A DNA stretch of 64,000 nt from CAYWFU01 sp964457585 (GTDB lineage: Bacteria; JACRDZ01): assembly GCA_964457585.1 (NCBI GenBank), contig CAYWFU010000008.1:5212-69211 (forward strand), given 5' to 3'. The position numbers and the translations under genes were made by a program. Position 1 is the stretch's first letter. The number at the start of each line of letters is the position of its first letter. Of the stretch, positions 18,066-26,322 are shown piece after piece. Below the pieces are notes generated by a model. The model saw nothing but the letters and a program-made list of their open reading frames with translations. It ran no database searches and was not told the DNA's origin.

Positions 18066-18767
18066 ATGAATAAAGAAATTAATGAACATGTTTTCGAAAT
18101 TCGCTATAAACCAAATTCGAAAATTTTAGATTATCGAGGTACATGGTCTGAGATGATATCAAAGCACATGCAACTGTCTGAATGGAGAATACTGGACAAT
18201 AGGATAGACATTTACGATAAAATAAACAAAAATCATGCATTCGTTGGTTTTAGCAATTCCGGTTTTTTATGCAATGATTCACCTACAAAAAACTATTTTT
18301 ATGATCAAGCTATTAAACTTTTTAGTTTTATCTCAAAGCTTGACGGGTTCGAGCCAGAGCCAATAGTGGAACGTATTGGTGTTCGTTCAAAATTCTGTAC
18401 TACCTTTGAAAAAGGGTTTGAAGAATTGAAAAATAGATTTGCATCAAAATATATATGTCTTACTTCAGATATTGAAAAAGCGATAAATGCAAAATTGATA
18501 GATATTGGTGCCCCATTAAACTTCGTCGATAAACTAGGAAATTTTAATACAATGGCAGGTCCGATGGGAAAAAACCAGATCATCCAATTTTTTAGTGGAA
18601 GGAAGGAATCCGAAGTACCTGAAATTGGATTTTATTTTGATATCGATTATTTCTTAAAGCCAAATAAGCAAATAAAAGTTGCAGAAATTAACAAATCTAT
18701 AAGAGATTTTTCCGAAAGTTCATGGGATAAACATGAAAAAATAAAAAATCTTATTCTGGGGGAATAA
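18066..18767 (+). CDS. Unrecognised 233-residue protein in helicase-methyltransferase operon
   Basis: A soluble protein of 233 residues preceded by a good Shine-Dalgarno (AAGGAG). It lies 16 bases after the methyltransferase and 2 bases before the next gene, so it is part of the operon. It has no membrane segments or signal peptide. The central stretch EPIVERIGVRSKFCTTFEKG weakly recalls the conserved middle of the sporadic TIGR04255 family, which often sits in defence loci, but I cannot confirm this. The C-terminal part is rich in Lys and Asp and predicted helical. Function unknown; position suggests an accessory or regulatory part of the putative defence operon. Confidence 0.65.
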   Translation: MNKEINEHVFEIRYKPNSKILDYRGTWSEMISKHMQLSEWRILDNRIDIYDKINKNHAFVGFSNSGFLCNDSPTKNYFYDQAIKLFSFISKLDGFEPEPIVERIGVRSKFCTTFEKGFEELKNRFASKYICLTSDIEKAINAKLIDIGAPLNFVDKLGNFNTMAGPMGKNQIIQFFSGRKESEVPEIGFYFDIDYFLKPNKQIKVAEINKSIRDFSESSWDKHEKIKNLILGE

Positions 18768-18769
18768 TA

Positions 18770-19222
18770 ATGGGAAAGAAAAAAATATATATACCCCAGA
18801 AACAAATAATGGGTTTGCGCAAAGAAACTGGCAGTGAATCGGTTCTACACCCTGATGCGACCCTTTCCCCCACAACTTATGATAGCCCGACTGCAATTGA
18901 TGTGTTTCAGCAAGGTTCGACTAGCGCGCCAACTATTGGCGAAGAAGATACCAAACCATATGTGGAAAGTTGGGCTGGTCTTGCTGACAAACATTTTTTG
19001 AGTAAAAAATTTATTCCTTTTAATATATTACTGCTAATTTGTGGTGTTGGCTCAGTCTTTGTTTTTATCCATGATAATAATGCAGGGGTGCTGGTTGATT
19101 TTAAAGCTATTTATTGGACATTAAAAAAATGTTTTATTTTATTTTTATTCATTTGTTTAATCTGGGTAATGCTTTCAATAGTGACGTGGATCAAGAAAAA
19201 ATTTAATTTACTAAAGGAATAA
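18770..19222 (+). CDS. Unrecognised two-helix membrane protein at the operon end
   Basis: A 150-residue protein with a soluble N-terminal half rich in Ser, Thr and Pro (about residues 15-65, probably disordered). Two hydrophobic helices follow at about residues 82-101 and 118-141, ending in a basic tail (KKKFNLLKE). It starts 2 bases after the previous stop, so it is co-transcribed with the helicase-methyltransferase operon. Small membrane proteins at the end of defence operons are often effectors or anchors, but that is inference; no family is recognised. Confidence 0.6.
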   Translation: MGKKKIYIPQKQIMGLRKETGSESVLHPDATLSPTTYDSPTAIDVFQQGSTSAPTIGEEDTKPYVESWAGLADKHFLSKKFIPFNILLLICGVGSVFVFIHDNNAGVLVDFKAIYWTLKKCFILFLFICLIWVMLSIVTWIKKKFNLLKE

Positions 19223-19390
19223 AACTATGGTGACGGAGTTGATTTGGACAGGAGAGGAACTTGGACAGTGGCGAGGCGAGATGGGTAGTAATGAAAAGTT
19301 AAGAAAGGCAAAAAAATGGACAAAGAATTGATTCTCAAGAATGATGTTAAAAAAATGACGGAAGCAAAAAGAAGGAACAAGGGGAAGACA

Positions 19391-20034
19391 ATGAATAAAA
19401 GTCCGCATAGCTTAACTAAACGGAGCAATGCGCCGCTCTTTGACCGTGTCGTTTCCATTCTGGAAGAAGCGCAATCAAATGTTGTTCGTGCTGTTAATAA
19501 TAGTATGGTTATTGCCTATTGGCTCATTGGACGCGAAATTGTGCAGGAAGTACAGGGTGGAGAAGATCGCGCAAAATATGGAGAAAAGGTTATCGAACAG
19601 CTTTCTTCTCAACTGAAAGAAAAATATGGGCGAGGTTTTTCAATAAGCAATCTCCGCTATTTTAGAACATTTTATACTGTCTATTCTGATAGAAAACCTG
19701 AAATTCGCCAGATCGGATCTGGCGAATTGGTTAAATCATCAAAAGGCAGGATTCTAAATGGCGTTTTAAGTGATATGTCGTTGGCAGTTGAGACTGCAAG
19801 CGATATTCGTGATTTCTCTCCAAACTTGGGATGGTCTCATTATCAGTCCATTATGACTGTTGAAAATCCAAATGAGAGGTTGTTTTATGATATAAATAAA
19901 CCTATTGGTGTTTCAGATTATGAATTGACACGCGCATTACCTGACCAATTAAAATCAAATTAAAATCAAGCCTTCCAACTGTTGAAGAGATTGAGCAAGA
20001 ATTAGCAGGACTTAAAGAGGGTAAAAATGAATAA
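19391..20034 (+). pseudogene. Relic of a YhcG/DUF1016-type PDDEXK nuclease
   Basis: ATG at 19391 follows AGGGGAAG. The frame encodes a DUF1016 N-terminal domain (FDRVVSILEEAQSNVVRAVN, later LRYFRTFYTVY and LGWSHYQSIM). The central nuclease domain of this roughly 350-residue family is absent: FYDI is joined directly to the usual C-terminal end NKPIGVSDYELTRALPDQL. An exact 11-base tandem duplication (19948-19958 and 19959-19969) then breaks the frame just before the family's normal ending (SSLPTVEEIEQELAGL, readable in another frame to 20034). The gene is therefore doubly damaged, by an internal deletion and a tandem-duplication frameshift. Its position beside a methyltransferase operon fits a decaying defence region. 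Confidence 0.8.
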
Positions 20035-20268
20035 TTTTAAACAGGAATAAAAAATGGAAGACCAAATAAAAGAAATAATAATTATGGTTTTAAGAAAATA
20101 AATTCTTTTCGTTTAACAAACCTAGGAAAAAGAGTGCTGCTAACATTTCTGTTTCCATCTGAAATGAATTATTTAGGTTGATTCCTACTTATCTTGGTAA
20201 AGATCGAATAGTTAAGAGCGTCCGTGTTCCTCTTTCTCCTAGTAGACGAGGGATATAAATTAATTTGA

Positions 20269-20400
20269 TTATTTGTTCTTTTTAGATGACATTCTGCTCT
20301 TAAGTTCCTCAGTAACTTGCTTGGCTTTTAACTTATTATCCTGTTTTGCTTTCTTCTGTCTGCTATCTTTGTTTTTATCTTTCTGACTTTTGTCTCCCAT
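20269..20400 (-). CDS. Small highly charged 43-residue protein (MGDKS type)
   Basis: A short frame on the minus strand with an excellent Shine-Dalgarno (AAAAGGAGAAACACA before ATG). The product starts MGDKSQKDKNKDSRQKKAKQ and is mostly Lys, Asp, Gln and Ser, with a short possible helix (VTEELKSRM). Similar very small Lys-rich proteins beginning MGDKSP occur sporadically in many bacteria. I know this only as a sequence pattern and no function is established. The ribosome site and recognisable N-terminus make a real gene likely despite its size. It is followed by about 230 bases with only gene debris. Confidence 0.6.
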   Translation of the reverse strand: MGDKSQKDKNKDSRQKKAKQDNKLKAKQVTEELKSRMSSKKNK

Positions 20401-20459
20401 TGTGTTTCTCCTTTTTTAATACAGCTTAGCACAAAGCAGTTCATATAGATATAACAATC

Positions 20460-21248
20460 TTAATAAATCATCTTAGCCATCGTTATAGCATTTTTTGCTG
20501 CTGAGCCGGCATGGCAGTTATTAAAAAAGATGAATGTAGCTTTACTCTGCTGCGCAATTTTTTTTATTTCAGGCAAAAATTCTTCTAATTCTTCTTTAGA
20601 ATAAAAATAATTATATCTTTCTTCAGATGGAGCATCAAACCAATTTTTATTTCTTCCATGAAATCTAAAATAAGCAATATCAGATGTAACTTCAGAATAG
20701 AATGGCATAAGCCCTTTAAGTTTTGGCTCATCTACTATGCAATATCCAAGCTGCAATTTTTTTAAAAGATCAAATGTTGATTCAGCAATCCATTCTTTAT
20801 TTCTAAATTCTACTATAACAGGGATTTCCCTGAATTGTTCCTTGAAGAAATTTAAGTAATTAAAAGTATTATCATTTATATGAAAACTGTATGGGAATTG
20901 AGCAATTATGCATGAAAGTTTATTATCTTTTATTAATGGGTCCAGAGAATAGATGAATTTATTAAATATATCTTTATTATCTTTTATTTCCTTTTTTTCA
21001 TTCCAGATATCATGAGTTAAGCCTTTGAAAGCTTTTACCACAAATTTAAAATCATCCTGCGTTTTTTTGCTCATACCATTCAAAGCTTTTTGCGATGGGA
21101 GAGTATAATATGTAAAATTAATTTCTAATGATTTGAACCCAAGCTCTTTTTCATAATAAGATAACATTTCTTCTTTTTTAATATTAGCAGGATAAATTGT
21201 TCCCCGCCAGTCTTCAAATGAAAAACCGCTTGTACCGATAAAAATCAT
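20460..21248 (-). CDS. DUF72 (YecE-like) TIM-barrel protein
   Basis: A 262-residue DUF72 family protein. Recognisable segments are MIFIGTSGFSFEDWRGTIYP at the N-terminus, EINFTYYTLPS (about residue 48), FRNKEWI, FRFHGRN and the C-terminal FFNNCHAGSAAKNA. The family adopts a TIM-barrel-like fold and has no settled biochemical role. ATG at 21248 is chosen because GGAGGA lies 6 bases upstream; an in-frame codon 18 bases earlier has no ribosome site. It is a single gene; the sequence upstream is repeat DNA. Confidence 0.88.
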   Translation of the reverse strand: MIFIGTSGFSFEDWRGTIYPANIKKEEMLSYYEKELGFKSLEINFTYYTLPSQKALNGMSKKTQDDFKFVVKAFKGLTHDIWNEKKEIKDNKDIFNKFIYSLDPLIKDNKLSCIIAQFPYSFHINDNTFNYLNFFKEQFREIPVIVEFRNKEWIAESTFDLLKKLQLGYCIVDEPKLKGLMPFYSEVTSDIAYFRFHGRNKNWFDAPSEERYNYFYSKEELEEFLPEIKKIAQQSKATFIFFNNCHAGSAAKNAITMAKMIY

Positions 21249-21386
21249 AGTTCCTCCAGCAACCATTGAACTATTGTTTCTTAGTTGTAATATATCATAT
21301 TCAAATTATGTATGCCAGAAATTTTCAAGATAAAAGTATTTATATATTGTAAATAGTTATAATTTATGATAAAAAATCTATGAAGT

Positions 21387-21608
21387 GTTCAGCTATCAGT
21401 TGTCAGCTATCAGTTTATAAAGCTTTCAAAGCATAAAAGTAACTATGTTAAATTAAGCTTGATAAATCAAGCAACTACAATGCAATCTATATGTAGTTGC
21501 CCAATTTATTGGGCTTAAATAAAACATTGAAATTCCAAGAAATAAATTAGGTTTCACCTTGATTCTCATATTTTTAGCTGAATGCTGAAAGCTGATGGCT
21601 GAACATTT
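21387..21608. repeat. Inverted repeat of CAGCTATCAG/AGCTGATGGC words enclosing a REP pair
   Basis: The left arm (about 21387-21414, TGTTCAGCTATCAGTTGTC) and the right arm (about 21573-21608, GCTGAAAGCTGATGGCTGAA) are imperfect inverted copies about 220 bases apart. Together with the REP pair inside, they fill most of the 392-base gap between the DUF72 gene and prfA. Probably a composite of palindromic elements; no gene seen. Confidence 0.55.
21455..21517. repeat. REP/BIME-like pair (site C)
   Basis: Hairpin CTTGAT-AA-ATCAAG followed by CAACTAC, a 15-base spacer, then GTAGTTG followed by hairpin CCCAAT-TT-ATTGGG. The two units are inverted relative to each other, and stem bases differ from the other sites in a compensating way. 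Confidence 0.8.
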
Positions 21609-21640
21609 ACGAAATTTTTTGAGTATTGAAGGGGAGAATT

Positions 21641-22711
21641 ATGTTAAGAAAATTGCAGGAATTAGAGGAAAAGTATAATGAACTCGGGAGTAAGCTGTCT
21701 TCTCATGAAATAATCAATGATCAGCAAAAGTTTAAAGAGTATAGCAAAAATTATTCTAATCTTTCAGAAATGATGGTTAAATTCGGTGAATATAAAATAG
21801 TTTTAAAACATTTGGATGAATCGGAAAAAATTTTGCAGACTGAAAGCGATAAAGAATTAATTACTATGGCAAGAAATGAAGTGGATGAGCTGGCAGTAAA
21901 AAAGAATAATTTGGAAAAAGAACTAACAGTCCTTTTGTTGCCTCGCGATCCGCGTGATGAAAAAAATACAATTGTAGAAATCAGAGCTGGTACAGGCGGG
22001 GAAGAATCAGCTCTTTTTGCAAGTGAACTTTTTCGCATGTATTCACGATATGCTGAAAATCGCAGATGGAAAATAGATGTGCTTGATTCAAATCCAACAG
22101 GATTAAGAGGATTAAAGGAAATTATTTTTGCTATTGAAGGCAATAGAGTATATAGCCGTATGAAATATGAAAGCGGTACACACCGTGTACAGCGTGTACC
22201 AGTTACTGAAGGATCTGGAAGAGTGCATACATCCGCAGTAACAGTAGCTGTTCTTCCTGAAGCAGAAGATGTGGAAATAGAAATCGATCCAAAAGATTTA
22301 AGGATTGATGTCTTTCGCTCAGGCGGACCAGGCGGACAGAGTGTTAATACAACAGATTCAGCGGTAAGAGTTACGCATATTCCAACCGGGATAGTGATAC
22401 AATGCCAGGATGAAAAATCCCAGCATAAAAATAAAGCTAAAGCAATACGTGTATTAAAAGCAAGACTATTGGAAAAAAAACAAGAAGAACAGGAACAGGC
22501 AAGAGCTAAATCGCGCAAAATGCAGGTCGGCTCTGGGGATAGAAGCGAAAAAATCCGTACTTACAATTTTCCGCAAAACAGGGTTACTGATCATCGTATC
22601 GGATTAACACTCTACAAATTGAATACCTTTATGGATGGCGTGCTTGATGAAATGATGGAAGCTTTAATAGCATATGATCAAACTGAAAAACTCAAAGAAA
22701 AAATTGCGTGA
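21641..22711 (+). CDS. prfA: Peptide chain release factor 1
   Basis: A 356-residue class I release factor that reads UAA and UAG and triggers peptide release. The catalytic GGQ motif is in RSGGPGGQSVN (about residue 233). The recognition loop reads RVPVTEGSGR, i.e. PxT as in RF1 rather than the SPF of RF2. ATG at 21641 is used because AGGGGAG precedes it; the frame is open a little further upstream but without a ribosome site. Its TGA stop overlaps a GTG of the prmC frame. prmC encodes the enzyme that methylates the GGQ glutamine, a classic gene pair. Confidence 0.96.
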   Translation: MLRKLQELEEKYNELGSKLSSHEIINDQQKFKEYSKNYSNLSEMMVKFGEYKIVLKHLDESEKILQTESDKELITMARNEVDELAVKKNNLEKELTVLLLPRDPRDEKNTIVEIRAGTGGEESALFASELFRMYSRYAENRRWKIDVLDSNPTGLRGLKEIIFAIEGNRVYSRMKYESGTHRVQRVPVTEGSGRVHTSAVTVAVLPEAEDVEIEIDPKDLRIDVFRSGGPGGQSVNTTDSAVRVTHIPTGIVIQCQDEKSQHKNKAKAIRVLKARLLEKKQEEQEQARAKSRKMQVGSGDRSEKIRTYNFPQNRVTDHRIGLTLYKLNTFMDGVLDEMMEALIAYDQTEKLKEKIA

Positions 22712-23601
22712 TATTTTTTATGATATCAAATGAAAATTATACAATTAATAGAATTCTCAATGAGATTACTTTAATTTTTACTGAAGCTGGTATTCCTGAT
22801 CCCAGAATTGATATTGAAATTATTCTGGAGAATGTTTTAGGTGTAAAAAAAATAGATTTATCCCTTAATGGTAATCGTTATTTACAGAAAAATGAATTGG
22901 ATATTATTTTAGAAATTGTAAAGAAAAGAACAAAACGCATACCATTATATTATATATTAGGATATGCACCTTTTATGAATTGGGAATTTAAAGTTGATTC
23001 ATCAGTACTTATCCCAAGACCGGAAACCGAACTGGTAGTTGAACGCATAGAATCATTAATTAAAAATAAAAATATTCAGTCTCCGAAAATTCTGGATATT
23101 GGAACCGGCAGCGGATGTATTGCAATTAGTCTGGCGAAAATTATACCTGATGCAAAAATTACTGCTTATGATTATTCTAATGAAGCATTAAAGATTGCAG
23201 AGGAAAATTCTTTAAAAATAGGAGTTAAGGATAAAATAAATTTTGTATTATTTGATATTATGAAAGAATTTTCATCCCTGCCGTATGCTCCGTTTGATAT
23301 TATTGTATCAAATCCGCCATACATTAAGCAATCAGAGTTGGATTTTTCCCAGGGTGAAATTCAATTTGAACCAAGAGCAGCGCTGGACGGAGGCAAAGAT
23401 GGTCTGGATTTTTATCGAAGAATTGCTGAATTGGTAAATAAGTATCTTTTCCCAAATGGTTATTTAGTACTTGAAATAGGATATAATCAGGCTGATGAGA
23501 TCAAAGAGTTATTGAATACTTCAGCTAAAAGTATATCTGTTGAAATTTATAAAGACTATCAGGGACTGGATCGAATAATAGTCGCGAAGAAACGAGGATA
23601 A
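22708..23601 (+). CDS. prmC: Release-factor glutamine methyltransferase
   Basis: A SAM-dependent methyltransferase of about 297 residues (PrmC/HemK) that N5-methylates the glutamine of the GGQ motif in release factors. It has an N-terminal helical domain, the SAM-binding motif LDIGTGSGCIAI (about residue 129) and the substrate-binding NPPY motif (about residue 205), followed by EPRAALDGGKDGLDFYRR. The start is either GTG at 22708, overlapping the prfA stop by 4 bases, or ATG at 22720; neither has a strong ribosome site, so coupling from prfA is likely. Confidence 0.95.
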   Translation: MIFFMISNENYTINRILNEITLIFTEAGIPDPRIDIEIILENVLGVKKIDLSLNGNRYLQKNELDIILEIVKKRTKRIPLYYILGYAPFMNWEFKVDSSVLIPRPETELVVERIESLIKNKNIQSPKILDIGTGSGCIAISLAKIIPDAKITAYDYSNEALKIAEENSLKIGVKDKINFVLFDIMKEFSSLPYAPFDIIVSNPPYIKQSELDFSQGEIQFEPRAALDGGKDGLDFYRRIAELVNKYLFPNGYLVLEIGYNQADEIKELLNTSAKSISVEIYKDYQGLDRIIVAKKRG

Positions 23602-23605
23602 TGTA

Positions 23606-24877
23606 ATGGATAAGATTGTCATCAATGGCGGGCATAAGTTAGCTGGTATGGTTGAGATAAGCGGTTCCAAAAATGCTTCTCTGCCAATTATGGCAGGAGC
23701 TTTACTTACGGATGAAAAAGTTATTATTAAAAATGTTCCTGAAATTAGAGATGTAATTACTATGTCCCGTGTGCTTACTACTCTTGGGACAAAGCTTGAG
23801 ATTAAAAATAATGAAATTGCAATTGATGCTTCTAATATTAATTGTCTTGAAGCGCCGTATGAATTAGTAAAAACCATGAGAGCATCTTTTTTAGTTTTAG
23901 GTCCTTTAGTTGCACGTTTTGGCGAAGCAATGGTTTCCATGCCTGGCGGCTGTGCTATTGGTCATAGACCTGTGGATATTCATCTTAAGGGATTGGAAGC
24001 ATTAGGAGCAAAAATTGAAGTTGGACATGGATATATAAAAGCTTATTCATCAGGTACATTGCGCGGTTCTAAAATCTGGTTTGATTTTCCCAGTGTTGGA
24101 GCAACGGAAAATACAATGATGGCTGCTGCTCTGGCTAGCGGTAAAACTATAATTGAAAATGCTGCCTGTGAGCCGGAAATTGTTGATCTGGCAAATTTTC
24201 TGATTTCAATGGGCGCAAAAATTGAAGGAATGGGAACTAATACTATAGTTATTGAAGGTATGTCTGGAAAAACTTTGCATGGAACTACTCATAAAGTAAT
24301 TCCAGACAGAATAGAATCTGGAACTTTTATGATTGCTGCAGCAATAACTGATGGAGATGTTTATATTAAAAATTGCCGCGAAGATCATCTTAAAGCCTTA
24401 ATTACAAAATTAGAACAGGCTGGCGGGAAAATAGAAATTGAAAAAGATGGAGTAAGGGTAGGCAAAGCAAAAGAATTTAAGCCTGTTGATATAAGAACAA
24501 TGCCTTATCCGGGTTTCCCAACAGATCTTCAAGCTCAGCTCATGTCACTCTTAAGTATTACTCCCGGTCATAGCATAATTACAGAAGCAGTATTCGAAAA
24601 CAGATTTATTCATATTGCAGAACTTAATCGTATGGGAGCGAATATCAGGATTGAAGGCGAGCGTGCATTGATTGATGGAGTTCCCTATTTAACCGGCGCG
24701 CATGTTATGGCAAGTGATTTAAGAGCGAGCGCTGCTTTAGTTGTAGCAGGACTTGTAGCTAAAGGTGAAACGCATATACATAGAGTATATCATCTTGATC
24801 GCGGTTATGAAAAGATTGAGGATAAATTAATATCATTAGGTGCAAAAATTGAACGTAAAAAAGATGAAACTGAATAG
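23606..24877 (+). CDS. murA: UDP-N-acetylglucosamine 1-carboxyvinyltransferase
   Basis: A 423-residue MurA that transfers enolpyruvate from PEP to UDP-GlcNAc, the first committed step of peptidoglycan synthesis in the cytoplasm. SGSKNASLPIMAGALL at the N-terminus and the active-site loop PGGCAIGHRPVD (Cys about residue 115, the fosfomycin target) are intact. A conserved EPEIVDLANFL segment lies near residue 190. The length is normal. It lies 4 bases after prmC and 21 bases before mreC, so it probably shares an operon with prfA-prmC and mreCD, linking release-factor and cell-wall genes. Confidence 0.96.
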   Translation: MDKIVINGGHKLAGMVEISGSKNASLPIMAGALLTDEKVIIKNVPEIRDVITMSRVLTTLGTKLEIKNNEIAIDASNINCLEAPYELVKTMRASFLVLGPLVARFGEAMVSMPGGCAIGHRPVDIHLKGLEALGAKIEVGHGYIKAYSSGTLRGSKIWFDFPSVGATENTMMAAALASGKTIIENAACEPEIVDLANFLISMGAKIEGMGTNTIVIEGMSGKTLHGTTHKVIPDRIESGTFMIAAAITDGDVYIKNCREDHLKALITKLEQAGGKIEIEKDGVRVGKAKEFKPVDIRTMPYPGFPTDLQAQLMSLLSITPGHSIITEAVFENRFIHIAELNRMGANIRIEGERALIDGVPYLTGAHVMASDLRASAALVVAGLVAKGETHIHRVYHLDRGYEKIEDKLISLGAKIERKKDETE

Positions 24878-24898
24878 CTGTGGAATGGTATAATTTAA

Positions 24899-25762
24899 AT
24901 GGCAAAATTAAAAGTTACAAAATTTAATCGTAAATATGTAATGTTGGTATTTTTTTTATTTTTTTCCTTTCTTCTATTGCTAACACAGGAAAATAAACCT
25001 CCCAGAACTAATATTATTAAAAAAATCGGATTATGGATTATCTCTCCTTTTCAAAAAACAGCGGCATATACTGTTATGGGAATGAAAAAAATTTATAGAG
25101 ATGCATCTGACCTGGGTAATTTAAAAGAAAAAAATATAGAATTAAAAAAGAAGCTGGATTTATATAAAAAAGAAGAAAATATCTTTCGGGAAGTAATTCT
25201 TGAAAATAAGAGATTAAGACAGTTATTAGATCTTAAGCAGCATTACTATGAATATACTCTTATACCAGCAGAAATTATAGGTAAGGACCCTACTAATTGG
25301 TTTAATACAATTTTAATAGATTGCGGATACAATGACGGGATCAGAGAGAATATGATTGTAATAACCTATAACGGAGTTGTTGGAAAAATAATCGAGGTCG
25401 CAAAAAATGTATCAAAAGTGCAATTAATTCTCGATTTGAATAGTTCTGTTGGCGCAATGATAAATCGCAGCAGAGCTGTTGGAATATTAAGGGGATTTTC
25501 AAAAGAATTTTGTGAATTGGAATATGTACAGCGTACAGAGGATGTAAAAATCGGAGATATAGTAATTACTTCAGGATTGGGCGGTGTTTTCCAAAAAGGT
25601 TTGCCGCTGGGAACAGTAAAAACGATTGAGAAAAAAAATTATGGTTTATTTCAAAAAATCATAGTAGCCCCTTTTGTAAATGTTTATAATATTGAAGAGG
25701 TAATGATAATTAAAAATATGGATACTACAAGTCGAGAATTAAGTCTTGAGGATGATAAATGA
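24899..25762 (+). CDS. mreC: Rod shape-determining protein MreC
   Basis: A 287-residue MreC. It has an N-terminal membrane helix (about residues 14-31), a coiled-coil stretch (about 70-110, LKEKNIELKKKLDLYKKEEN) and the beta-rich periplasmic domain with motifs PTNWFNTILIDCG, NGVVGKI, GDIVITSGLGGVFQKGLP and a C-terminal VMIIK. MreC links the cytoskeletal MreB to PBP2/RodA. Its stop overlaps the mreD start by 4 bases. mreB is not in this window and mrdA-rodA are 21 kb away on the other strand. Confidence 0.93.
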   Translation: MAKLKVTKFNRKYVMLVFFLFFSFLLLLTQENKPPRTNIIKKIGLWIISPFQKTAAYTVMGMKKIYRDASDLGNLKEKNIELKKKLDLYKKEENIFREVILENKRLRQLLDLKQHYYEYTLIPAEIIGKDPTNWFNTILIDCGYNDGIRENMIVITYNGVVGKIIEVAKNVSKVQLILDLNSSVGAMINRSRAVGILRGFSKEFCELEYVQRTEDVKIGDIVITSGLGGVFQKGLPLGTVKTIEKKNYGLFQKIIVAPFVNVYNIEEVMIIKNMDTTSRELSLEDDK

Positions 25763-26250
25763 ATATTTTCAAAAAATTTATATTAATAATCGGTAGTATA
25801 ATAATTCAATGTACTTTTTTAAATTGGCTGGAAATACAAAATGCAAAACCGGATTTTTTACTGGTAATTGTTATTTGTGTTTCTCTATGCTGCGGGATTG
25901 AAGAAGGTATAGTTTTTGGATTTTTTGCAGGTCTTGCTGAGGATATTCTTTGTGGTGGTATTTTGGGAATGAATGCATTTATTAAAACTTTAATTGGATT
26001 TATAATTGGAATGTTCAATAAAAATTTATATAATATTAATTTTGCCGCACAGGGTTTGATTTCTTTTATAGCAACATTGCTGCAGGGCAGCATAGTATAT
26101 ATTTTTTTAAAAATATTTCAGTTTAATGTTTCATGGAATGGTAATTTTTTATATATTGTATTTTTATCAGCCACCTATAATATAATTTTAATTGTTCTTG
26201 TCTTCCCTAAAATAAATAAGTGGATTCGTTATCGATCAACTATATTTTAA
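25759..26250 (+). CDS. mreD: Rod shape-determining protein MreD
   Basis: A 163-residue integral membrane protein with five or six hydrophobic segments, starting in the last codons of mreC (ATGA overlap). Family features include the N-terminal QCTFLNWLEIQNAKPDFLLV, followed by a Gly/Phe-rich helix (FGFFAGLAEDILCGGILGM). MreD is part of the elongasome with MreC, RodA and PBP2. Identification rests on hydropathy, this PDFLL-type N-terminal pattern and position after mreC. A promoter for the next gene begins almost immediately after its stop. Confidence 0.88.
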   Translation: MNIFKKFILIIGSIIIQCTFLNWLEIQNAKPDFLLVIVICVSLCCGIEEGIVFGFFAGLAEDILCGGILGMNAFIKTLIGFIIGMFNKNLYNINFAAQGLISFIATLLQGSIVYIFLKIFQFNVSWNGNFLYIVFLSATYNIILIVLVFPKINKWIRYRSTIF

Positions 26251-26252
26251 AT

Positions 26253-26281
26253 TTGACATACTTCTTTCTTTATGTTAAATT
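26253..26281 (+). promoter_or_regulatory. Sigma70-type promoter for the PPIase gene
   Basis: TTGACA (26253-26258), a 17-base spacer and TAAATT (26276-26281), about 40 bases before the start codon. The -10 context TGTTAAATTAT is nearly the same as in the promoter at 60566-60594. Confidence 0.65.
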
Positions 26282-26322
26282 ATTTCCCCTATGTAAATTT
26301 TATAATATTAGGAGTTTAAATC

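Noticed and set aside
21751..22518. 255-codon minus-strand frame opposite prfA
   Set aside because: It is the antisense shadow of a highly conserved gene; composition is Ser/Cys-rich and it lacks a start context.
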